Origin: CAVRXQ01 sp963725215
GTDB taxonomy: Bacteria > Actinomycetota > Acidimicrobiia > Acidimicrobiales > Bog-793
Assembly (NCBI GenBank): GCA_963725215.1
Contig: CAVRXQ010000007.1
Location: 777,113 to 841,112, forward strand
Length of the DNA: 64,000 bases
Direction: 5' to 3'
The notes under the pieces were generated by a model, which saw nothing but the letters and a program-made list of their open reading frames with translations, was not told the DNA's origin and searched no databases. The position numbers and the translations under genes were made by a program. Shown piece by piece: positions 16,850-23,982 of the stretch. The number at the start of each line of letters is the position of its first letter. The first letter of the stretch is position 1.

Positions 16850-18336
16850 AATGCGCGATGGGGAGCGGTGATCGAAGTGCCCCCAACCAGTGACAATGCC
16901 GACTGCATCCACCGCGTGGTGACGGAGCCTCAATAGTTTCGTTGACTGCTGGCGAACCAGCGCACAAAAACGGCACGTCCCGTTCCGAAGAAGGGTGAGT
17001 GGCCCGGCTTGGGCTAACAAGCCGGAACCGCCCTCGCTCCGAAGCCGGGACGGCCGTGCCACCCCTAACCCACTTAACGAAAGAAGGGATGGCATGACCA
17101 TCGTAGAAGCGACGCCCTCGGTCACCGGAGGCGTCGACACCCACCTAGACGTTCATGTCGCCGCGGTGCTCGACGAGGTCGGCAGGCTGTTGGACACCGC
17201 GTCGTTCGGAGTGAGCTCGACTGGTTACGAGTGTCTCTTCAATTGGCTGGAGGGCTTCGGCGAGATCGCTCGTGTCGGCATGGAGGGCACCGGTGCCTAT
17301 GGCGCCGGCCTTGCGCGCTACCTGCAGAGCCGAGGCGTTCAGGTGATCGAGGTCGACCGGCCGAACAGAGCCGAACGCCGCCGCTCCGGCAAGTCCGACA
17401 CGATCGATGCGATCGAAGCCGCACGAGCGGCGCTCGGCGGCCGAGCGAGAAGCCTCGCGAAGACCAAGGACGGCGGGGTCGAGGCGATCCGAGCCCTCCT
17501 CGTCGCCAAGCGCTCTGGTCGCCGTGCCCGGACTCAGGCGCTCATCCAGATGCGCAACCTCGTCGTCAGCTCCCCAGAGGAACTGCACAACCGATTGACC
17601 GGCCTCACGATCTATCGCCTGGTCAGCGTGTGTTCTCGGCTCCGTCCCGAGCGCTCCTTTGACCCGGTCGTCGTGATGACTAAGACCGCGCTCGTTCTTC
17701 TCGCCCGACGGGTGCAGTCGCTCGAAGAAGAGCTCGAGCGACTCGAGCGGCTTTTAACCGGGCTCGTCGAACAGGTTGCTCCCGATCTCTTAGAGCGCTT
17801 CGGCGTTGGTCCTGACACCGCCGCGGCGCTTCTCGTCACCGCCGGCGACAACCCTGAACGGCTCCGCTCGGAGTCCGCCTTCGCCCACCTCTGCGGGGTT
17901 GCTCCGATTCCGGCGTCCTCGGGCAAGACGAGCGGGCGGGTCCGACTCGACCAAGGCGGCGACCGCCAGGCCAACGCGGCGTTGTGGCGCATCGTCATGG
18001 TCCGCATAGCGCACGATCCTCGAACCACCGAGTACTTCGAACGCCGCGTCGCGGAGGGGTGCTCGAAGCGCGACGTCATCCGCATCTTGAAGCGCTACGT
18101 CGCCCGCGAGCTCTACCGCTATTTGCCTCGCGGATAAAGACCGCGACCGTGGGTCTGGCTCACCCCTGACCTGTCGCCCTTCGGGGCTGACTTCCCGGCG
18201 ACTCGCCGACCGACGGTCCGGGCGAAACAGCGTGGCGTGCGTGGCTTCATAAGAGCGTGCCCTCGATCGAGTGGCTCATCACTGGTCTGTCCGCCGATCC
18301 ACGACAACTAGACCTTGACAACTGATAGGAGCGTCG
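16850..18336 (+). mobile_element. IS110-family element, copy 4 (different subgroup)
   Basis: Single copy, so ends are estimates. The right end is placed at 18336 because GATAGGAGCGTCG there matches CATAGGAGCATCG at the right ends of copies 1-3 (transposase orientation), with TTGACA just inside in both. The left end is uncertain, about 16820-16870, where a CATAATGCGCG repeat lies. The element interrupts the minus-strand permease gene at 18337. Confidence 0.6.
17094..18137 (+). CDS. IS110-family transposase, second type
   Basis: 347 residues from ATG 17094 (MTIVEATPSV), with AAGAAGGGA 4-5 bases upstream; the in-frame extension before it lies in the left-end non-coding part. DEDD residues: Asp in GGVDTHLDVH, Glu in VGMEGTGAYG, Asp in SGKSDTIDAIEAA. 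Tnp_20 domain: FGVGPDTAAALLVTAGDNPERLRSES, cut here to FGVGPDTAAALL and GDNPERLRSES, with the catalytic-Ser segment PASSGKTSGRVRLDQGGDR. Clearly related to, but not a copy of, the transposase of copies 1-3. Intact. Confidence 0.92.
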   Translation: MTIVEATPSVTGGVDTHLDVHVAAVLDEVGRLLDTASFGVSSTGYECLFNWLEGFGEIARVGMEGTGAYGAGLARYLQSRGVQVIEVDRPNRAERRRSGKSDTIDAIEAARAALGGRARSLAKTKDGGVEAIRALLVAKRSGRRARTQALIQMRNLVVSSPEELHNRLTGLTIYRLVSVCSRLRPERSFDPVVVMTKTALVLLARRVQSLEEELERLERLLTGLVEQVAPDLLERFGVGPDTAAALLVTAGDNPERLRSESAFAHLCGVAPIPASSGKTSGRVRLDQGGDRQANAALWRIVMVRIAHDPRTTEYFERRVAEGCSKRDVIRILKRYVARELYRYLPRG

Positions 18337-18767
18337 CCTGTGTCCTCAACTGGTGATCGCAACATCACGGCCCCCCCGAACGCACCGTCGGGGTTCTGTG
18401 CGCGCGGGTCGTAGCTATTGACCGACCCGGGGACGGTCAACGTCTCGTTCTCGATCACGTCGACTCGCCCGAAGCGCCGCTCGAGCGAAGCCAGCTGAGC
18501 GGAAAGATGCGCATCCGACCCGGGGTAGCTGGCCGCGTCCTGCGCGCTGCCGAACCCTGCGTTCATCGGCGGCGCGGTGTTGATCGCCACCGCCGCACCC
18601 ACGATGGTTGCCGCGACCGCGACGGTGACGAGTGCCAGGATCAAGACCTGCTGGCGCCACTCACGTCGAAAGAGCCGCCACGACCACCGCATGACGGCGC
18701 GTTGTGCCGGCGTTCCGCCATTCGGCGGCAGCGGTTCGGTTGGAGGTTCGACGAGCTGTCCGCTCAT
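18337..18767 (-). pseudogene. ABC transporter permease (FtsX-like), N-terminal fragment cut by IS110 copy 4
   Basis: Start ATG 18767 (MSGQLVEPPTEP) has the ribosome site GAGGTGA. The fragment shows a cytoplasmic head, RLFRREWRQQVLILALVTVAV as first membrane helix, then the beginning of a periplasmic domain (ERRFGRVDVIENETLTVPGS, NPDGAFGGAVMLRSPVEDTG) as in large actinobacterial FtsX-like permeases. At 18337 it meets the IS110 right end. The missing three quarters are not found beyond the element's other end, so the locus was also deleted or rearranged. Confidence 0.65.
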
Positions 18768-19052
18768 GCGCTCACCTCGAACTGAGGTTCGGACGGACTG
18801 CCGCGACCGAGCCGTTTGCGCAATCGGCGCGCTGCCGCCAACTGTACGCAGCATGTGTTGCAGCGAAGTCGGCCTGGCGACCAGCGCCTTCGTGTCGCGT
18901 CCCATCGCCCGGCATCGGCTCCGAGCAGATCAGCCAGCTATGCACTTGTTCTCGACGTCGTGGCATTTTTCCGAGTTGCACCGAACACGGTTCAGGAAAC
19001 CCGGTCATATCCCATAACGTCGATCGCACTCCGCGTTCTGACTGCCCTCTAA
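18768..19052. other. Intergenic between permease fragment and IS110 copy 3
   Basis: 285 bases. Upstream of the permease one expects the ATPase partner, but only an unrecognisable open stretch is left before IS110 copy 3. Confidence 0.3.
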
Positions 19053-19060
19053 CGATGCTC

Positions 19061-20119
19061 CTATGGACTGTCAATAGCGAGATGCCGACGAGGTAGTAGG
19101 TCGTAGACCTCGCGGGCGACGTAGCGCTTGAGACAGCGAACGGCCTCCTTCTTCGTGAGCCCCTCCTTCATGCGACGCTCGATGTAGTGGCGAGTTCGCG
19201 GATCACAAACCATGCGGGTGATGACGATGTGCCACAGCGCCGAGTTGGCGTGGCGGTCGCCGCTTCTGTTGAGGCGGTGTCGTTCGTGCTTGCCGCTACT
19301 CGCGTCGATCGGCGACACGCCACAGAGATGAGCAAACGTTGCCTCGTTGCGGAGCCGTTCCGGGTTGTCGCCGGCGGCGACGAGAAGGGCGGAAGCGACG
19401 TCTGTTCCGACCCCCGTGCATGAGATGAGCTCCGGTGCCGTTTCGCGGACGAGCGGCTTCAGCATCGCGTCGAGCTCGCGGATCTCTTCTTCGAGTGAGA
19501 CCGATCGTTGGGCGAGCATCTTGAGCGTGCGCTTGGTGACTGAGACGAGATCGCGTTTGTCAGCGGGGCGATAAGCGACGCAGCGCTCGAGGAGCCGATA
19601 GACGTTCAGGTAGCGCAGCTCTTCGCGGATCGGCTCGGGTGCGGTCGAGATGAGGCTGCGCATCTGGTTGAGCGCCTGGGTGCGAGTCCTTCGCGCTGAT
19701 GATCGAGCGACCCGCATCACCCGCATGGCCTCGACGTTTCCGTCCCTCGTCTTTGCTTCACCATTCGCCTCGCCGGCCATTGCGGCGCGGGCAGCGGCGA
19801 CCGCGTCTTCGGGGTCGGACTTTCCTCTGCGCCGGCGACGCTGACGGTTGGGGCGGTCGATCTCGACGACGCGGACCTGTGCGCCGTGCAGGTGTCGGGT
19901 GAGTCCCGCTCCATAAGAGCCGGTGCCTTCGACACCGACGAGCTCGACTTCTCCAAAGCTCTCTAGCCAGGCGAGCAGTTCGCGATAGCCGCGGAGGTTC
20001 GTCGCAAAGCTCTCAACGCCGAGAAGGGCGCCGCGATCGTCGAGTGCTGCCGCGACGTGCACGTCGAGGTGTGTGTCGACGCCTCCTGTGATGCTTCGTG
20101 TCAAAGTGGTCACTGTCAT
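19061..20119 (-). CDS. IS110-family transposase (DEDD recombinase), copy 3
   Basis: 352 residues from MTVTTLTRSITGG at 20119. Same catalytic residues as copy 1 (Asp15, Glu64, Asp102, Asp105, C-terminal DASSGKHERHRLNRSGDR). An in-frame Met 17 codons upstream (MSVVQQVGATPPALDEG) is not conserved as open frame in copy 1 and is probably not used. Small differences from copy 1 include LISTAPEP against LVSTAPEP and CTGVGTD against CSGVGTD. Confidence 0.93.
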   Translation of the reverse strand: MTVTTLTRSITGGVDTHLDVHVAAALDDRGALLGVESFATNLRGYRELLAWLESFGEVELVGVEGTGSYGAGLTRHLHGAQVRVVEIDRPNRQRRRRRGKSDPEDAVAAARAAMAGEANGEAKTRDGNVEAMRVMRVARSSARRTRTQALNQMRSLISTAPEPIREELRYLNVYRLLERCVAYRPADKRDLVSVTKRTLKMLAQRSVSLEEEIRELDAMLKPLVRETAPELISCTGVGTDVASALLVAAGDNPERLRNEATFAHLCGVSPIDASSGKHERHRLNRSGDRHANSALWHIVITRMVCDPRTRHYIERRMKEGLTKKEAVRCLKRYVAREVYDLLPRRHLAIDSP

Positions 20120-20393
20120 CCCTTCGTCTAAAGCCGGTGGGGTGGCACCGACCTGCTGGACGACGGACAAGACAGCGATGGGCCTGTTCGGCAGGCTCCT
20201 ATGAGGTCACTCCGTCCAACCGGTGGGTGTCGGGCGAGTGCCCGGCCGGGCCGACTGATCGATATAAGGACAGTCCGCAAGGACGTCAGCCGGATTCGTT
20301 GGGTCAGACCTGGTTTGGGCACTCTCCCTCACGCTGCCAGTTCCATCAACGAAGCGACGGATCCTTCTGCGCTAACGCGATCCTCGCTGCCGG
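20120..20393 (-). ncRNA. Candidate bridge RNA region of IS110 copy 3
   Basis: Left-end non-coding segment with GCTCCTATG at 20195-20203 and GGACAGTCC at 20268-20276. The right end of the element reads GCTCCTATGGACTGTC at 19057-19072; its first half is repeated directly and its second half as reverse complement in this segment. Confidence 0.37.
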
Positions 20394-20589
20394 ATGAGCG
20401 ACTGCTATGTCGCGAGATCCTTCGGCACCTTGGGGAGTGGGCAAAGGCTCGATGGTGCTTCGCGTTCTGGGGCACCCTCACAGTCGCCGATCGCCGTTTG
20501 GCGTTGCGAACGACCTTGGGCGGTCGAGGTCCGAAAGCCGCCAAGCGGTGCGTGTCGGCACCTTGTGTTGCCCTGATAGATCTGCAAGA

Positions 20590-21249
20590 TCAGACCTCTG
20601 GGACGAGGAGTTGGTCGACGAGTGTTTGGCTGAGCCACTTGGAGTACTGCGCTGCGTCCCAACCTTGGATCGAACGTAGGAGCAAGAAGACGTCGATGCT
20701 GCCAATCGCCCAAGCCGTATCCGTAGCCTCCTCGACCGAGCTGCGCAGGCGGTCCTTGGGAAGCGTGCCGATCATGCCGGCGAAGGTCTCATGCCGACGA
20801 CGGTGGGCTGCAACGAGATTGGCAGCAGCCTTTGCATCGACGGCTGCCGCTTCTCGATAGGCGACCCAGACGGGAGCGAGTCGCTCCATGGTGGAGGCGA
20901 TCAAAGCCGCGATCATCCGGACCTGGCGTTCGGGGTTTGCTTCGGTGGCCACGGCGGCGTAGCTCGGCCGCTCAAGGAGCATGACCTCCTGGTCGTCGCC
21001 GGCCACGGCCAGGTCCGTCACCAGGTGCAGCAGATCGGCCTTGCTCTGTCCGGCGCTGTAGACGGACTGGAGGGCCACGCCCGCCTCCCGGGCGATCTCC
21101 GTCATGGTCGTGGCCACATAGCTCTTGGTAAGAAAGAGTTCCCGGGCGGCCTCGACCACCCGCCGTTTGGTGGCCCGGCGCTCCTCCTCGGCGCGCTCGC
21201 GCCGGCGCCGGGCGTCGTAGGGCCGCTTCGTGGTTGGTGTCTTCGCCAT
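20590..21249 (-). CDS. TetR-family transcriptional regulator
   Basis: 219 residues from ATG 21249 (MAKTPTTKRPYDARRRRERAEEERRATKRRVV begins with a very basic stretch; only the first part MAKTPTTKRPYDARRR is quoted as the tail). The TetR DNA-binding head reads VVEAARELFLTKSYVATTMTEIAREAGVALQSVYSAGQSK, with the recognition helix around VALQSVYSA. The rest is the helical ligand-binding domain. It is divergent from the hemerythrin gene, 67 bases apart, with a palindrome between them, so it probably represses that gene and itself. Ligand unknown. Confidence 0.88.
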   Translation of the reverse strand: MAKTPTTKRPYDARRRRERAEEERRATKRRVVEAARELFLTKSYVATTMTEIAREAGVALQSVYSAGQSKADLLHLVTDLAVAGDDQEVMLLERPSYAAVATEANPERQVRMIAALIASTMERLAPVWVAYREAAAVDAKAAANLVAAHRRRHETFAGMIGTLPKDRLRSSVEEATDTAWAIGSIDVFLLLRSIQGWDAAQYSKWLSQTLVDQLLVPEV

Positions 21250-21279
21250 TGCTCTTGACTTTAGATCAACAATCTGAAC

Positions 21280-21292
21280 AGAATGCCATTCT
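21280..21292. promoter_or_regulatory. Candidate TetR operator in the divergent promoter
   Basis: 13-base inverted repeat AGAATGCCATTCT (arms AGAAT/ATTCT, extending to AGAATG/CATTCT with one central base). It overlaps a -10-like CAGAAT that is 18 bases after TTGACT (21255-21260), so binding would block the hemerythrin promoter. Confidence 0.5.
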
Positions 21293-21316
21293 AGACGAAT
21301 ACGAGGAGGCAAAGCG

Positions 21317-21955
21317 ATGACGACGACTACCCCAACGAACCCGGGCTGGCGGGTGCAGCTGGCCATCCATCGGGCCGTGCGCCGGGACACCAACCGTCTC
21401 GCCATCGCACTGGCCGACGGTGGGGTCCCCAACGAGGCGGTGCGGGCCTACTGGGCCTCGACCGCCGCACAGCTCCACCACCACCACGAGTTCGAGGACA
21501 CCGTGGTCTGGCCCCTTATGGGGGAGCGCCTCGGGGATCGTGTCGCGGCGCTCCTGACCCGAAATGCTCACGAGCACGAGGTCATGGCCTCGGCCATGGA
21601 CGAGTTCGACGCAGCGTTGGACACCAGTGACGCCACTAGGGCCCGTGTTGCCCTCGGACGGATGCAAGAGGTCATCGAGACCCACCTCGCCCACGAGGAG
21701 GCCGACGTGCTCCCGCTCATCCCCGAGGCGTTCACCTTGGAGGACATCACCTTCTTCCAGGCCGAGGACGCCAAGACCAATGCACCCAGCACGTTCTTGC
21801 CCTGGATGCTCGACGACGCCCCGGACGAAGACCTCTCGTTCTTCACGGGGCACATGCCGCCCCCTGTCCGGGAGCAGCTCGACTCGGAATGGACGCCGAA
21901 CTGGCGGAAGAGCTTGGAAGCGCTGCGCGTCGAGGACAGGCTCGCATCCAGGTAA
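21317..21955 (+). CDS. Hemerythrin-like (HHE domain) protein
   Basis: 212 residues, GGAGG 8 bases before ATG 21317. A four-helix HHE domain with di-iron ligand candidates: LAIHRAVRRD, QLHHHHEFEDTVVWP, NAHEHEVM and THLAHEEADVLPLI. The family binds oxygen, nitric oxide or iron; in actinobacteria such proteins are tied to nitrosative or oxidative stress. The C-terminal 60 residues (PSTFLPWMLDDAPDEDLSFF and onward) lie outside the fold. Regulated most likely by the divergent TetR protein. Confidence 0.85.
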   Translation: MTTTTPTNPGWRVQLAIHRAVRRDTNRLAIALADGGVPNEAVRAYWASTAAQLHHHHEFEDTVVWPLMGERLGDRVAALLTRNAHEHEVMASAMDEFDAALDTSDATRARVALGRMQEVIETHLAHEEADVLPLIPEAFTLEDITFFQAEDAKTNAPSTFLPWMLDDAPDEDLSFFTGHMPPPVREQLDSEWTPNWRKSLEALRVEDRLASR

Positions 21956-22407
21956 TACACCGTGGTGGATCCGCCGGGGAATGTCGCCACGATGGGCCCG
22001 GCGGATCCTGAGAAGGGATAACAGCCATGCCTAGAAAGGCGTACATCCGGCTCGCTCGATTCCCAACGACGTGACAGCTGGCGCGTAAACGGAAATTCGG
22101 CGCTCGCGGAACGCAAACCCCATCAACTGTCCGAAGTGAACAGATCGACGGATCCGGGCGCTGCGATGTGTCCCCTAACAACCACGGCCATCCTTCGCCG
22201 GGGTGTCACAGATCGCCCTTGCGGCGGTGCGCCAGTGGGCGAGTCGACAACCCGACGTGAAAGGCGTCGCGGTCGTTCTATTCGGCGAGGGAATCGCGCT
22301 CATCGTTGGGAATGGCTGTCCGTTAGGGGTCTTCCAACGCCGGGCGGGAGACGAGTGCCGATGTTCGAGTTGTGGTTTGGGCCGTCGCTCCCTTCACCAT
22401 TCCGACA
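21956..22407. other. Intergenic with a possible nucleotidyltransferase remnant
   Basis: No intact gene. From GTG 22203 the frame SQIALAAVRQWASRQPDVKG resembles the start of a small nucleotidyltransferase-domain protein, but the GS..RG catalytic motif that should follow is absent. The IS256-type element is inserted in this same decayed stretch. Confidence 0.25.
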
Positions 22408-22461
22408 GTTGGCGTCCCATGACGTGGTGTAAATCGCGCGGAGGGTCCACCACATAGCGGA

Positions 22462-22522
22462 CCACCGAAGTGAATCTCGACGTGTCCCTGACAAGACACG
22501 ACAAAGGAGATCACTTCGGTGG
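22462..22522 (+). promoter_or_regulatory. Hairpin covering the IS256 transposase start codon
   Basis: Perfect 12-bp arms CCACCGAAGTGA (22462-22473) and TCACTTCGGTGG (22511-22522); the right arm contains the GTG start codon and the ribosome site AAGGAGA lies in the loop beside it. A smaller hairpin CGTGTC/GACACG sits inside the loop at 22481-22500. Read-through transcripts from outside would fold and hide the start, limiting transposase production. Confidence 0.6.
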
Positions 22523-23754
22523 CCCAGCAAGAGTTTGACCCTTACGCGCTTCTCGACACGCTCCGCTCAGGCGGCGACGTCGACATCATCCGCCAGGCCG
22601 TGGAGCTCGTCCTCCAGGCGCTGATCGAGGCCGAGGCGACCGCGGTGATCGGCGCCGCACCGCACGAGCGGTCAGAGGAGCGGCAGAACTATCGGAACGG
22701 CCATCGACCGCGTCTGTTATCGACCAAGGCCGGCGACATCGAGTTGAAGATCCCGAAGCTGCGCTCGGGCTCGTTCTTCCCCGAGATCTTGGAGCGCCGC
22801 CGTCGCGTCGATCGCGCCCTCTACGCGGTGGTGATGGAGGCATACGTGCACGGGGTGTCGACCAGAAAGGTCGACGACTTGGTCTGTGCCCTCGGAGCTT
22901 CGTCGGGGATCTCCAAGTCCGAGGTCTCGAGAATCTGCGCCGAGCTCGACAAGGAGATGGAGGCGTTTCGGGCCCGCCGCCTCGACCACGTGGCCTTCCC
23001 CTATGTCTTCTGCGACGCGACCTACGTGAAGGCGCGTGTGCGCGGCCGTGTCGTCAGTCGCGCCGTGGTCGTCGCGACCGGGGTGCGCCAAGACGGCAAT
23101 CGCGAGGTCCTTGGCGTCGACGTCGGCGACTCCGAGGACGGGGTGTTCTGGGCGGCGTTCTTGCGCTCGCTTCGTGAGCGCGGACTGTCCGGCGTCCGCC
23201 TCGTCGTCTCCGACCTCCACCTCGGCCTGAAAGAGGCGATCGAGAAGGTCTTCATCGGCGCGTCCTGGCAGCGCTGTCGGGTGCATTTCCTGCGCAACGC
23301 ACTCTCTTCGGTGCCGAAGGCCAAGACCCAGATGGTCGCCGCCGCGATCCGAACGATCTTCGCCCAGCCCGATGCCCGTCACGTCTCCAAGCAGCTCGAC
23401 GTCGTCGCCGACACGCTCAGCTTCGGCTTCGAGGAGGTGACGAAACTGCTCCGTGAGTCAAAAGAGGACCTGTTGGCGTTCTCGACCTTCCCGATCGCGC
23501 ACTGGTCGAAGATCTGGTCGACGAACCCGCTCGAACGCTTGAACGCCGAGATCAAGCGCCGCTCGAACGTCGTCGGCATCTTCCCGAACGACGCCTCGGT
23601 GCTCCGGCTCGTCACCGCCGTGCTCGTCGAGCAGCACGACGAGTGGGAGGTTGCCGAACGCCGCTACCTCTCCGAGGAGTCGATGGCGCAGATCGACCAG
23701 CCGAACGCCGACGGTCTCGAGGACAAAGGGGTGTCGCTCACCATCACCGCATGA
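22519..23754 (+). CDS. IS256-family (Mutator-type) transposase
   Basis: 411 residues from GTG 22519, with AAGGAGA 8 bases upstream. Typical order: N-terminal helix region, YRNGHRPR motif, KIPKLRSGSFFPEIL, then the DDE catalytic core with the first Asp in VFCDATYVKARV, the second in VVSDLHLGLKEAI with the following CxxH signature (WQRCRVHFLRN), and the Glu in TNPLERLNAEIKRRSNVVGIFP. Full length and no lesion, so probably active. DDE transposase making cut-and-paste or copy-out circles. Confidence 0.95.
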   Translation: MAQQEFDPYALLDTLRSGGDVDIIRQAVELVLQALIEAEATAVIGAAPHERSEERQNYRNGHRPRLLSTKAGDIELKIPKLRSGSFFPEILERRRRVDRALYAVVMEAYVHGVSTRKVDDLVCALGASSGISKSEVSRICAELDKEMEAFRARRLDHVAFPYVFCDATYVKARVRGRVVSRAVVVATGVRQDGNREVLGVDVGDSEDGVFWAAFLRSLRERGLSGVRLVVSDLHLGLKEAIEKVFIGASWQRCRVHFLRNALSSVPKAKTQMVAAAIRTIFAQPDARHVSKQLDVVADTLSFGFEEVTKLLRESKEDLLAFSTFPIAHWSKIWSTNPLERLNAEIKRRSNVVGIFPNDASVLRLVTAVLVEQHDEWEVAERRYLSEESMAQIDQPNADGLEDKGVSLTITA

Positions 23755-23982
23755 GACGATGACGGCGCGTCGAGCTCGCTTCGGGCTTCACTCGATTTCC
23801 ACCACTCGGCGGGACGCCATCTTCCGACATTCACGCTCTTCGCCGTAGAAGGCTTAACTCTCCTGCTTGCGAGACGATCTGGGACGCCAACGCGCGGCGA
23901 GATTCAGTAACGGATCGTCCAGTCGCCGAATGTCGTCAACATTCGTTCAGCCCGTGGACAGAATGTGGGGTGCGTCTTCGAA

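Larger units (their letters stand above)
19053..20393 (-). mobile_element. IS110-family element, copy 3 (intact)
   Basis: About 1341 bp with the same ends as copies 1 and 2 (CGATGCTCC ... CTGCCGG). Transposase reading frame intact. Near identity with copy 2 shows recent transposition or gene conversion. This is the probable active copy. Confidence 0.87.
22408..23821 (+). mobile_element. IS256-family element, complete, with 8-bp target duplication
   Basis: 1414 bp. The flanks carry the direct repeat TTCCGACA (22400-22407 and 23822-23829). The ends are 29-bp imperfect inverted repeats (22408-22436 and 23793-23821) sharing TGGCGTCCC at the tip and GTGGTG.AAATCG further in, with 5 unlike bases between. 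Length, repeat length and duplication size fit IS256. The intact duplication implies a fairly recent insertion. Confidence 0.9.

Noticed and set aside
18772..19074. 100-codon minus-strand frame upstream of the permease fragment
   Set aside because: It runs across the IS110 copy 3 border and has no protein-like pattern; treated as chance.
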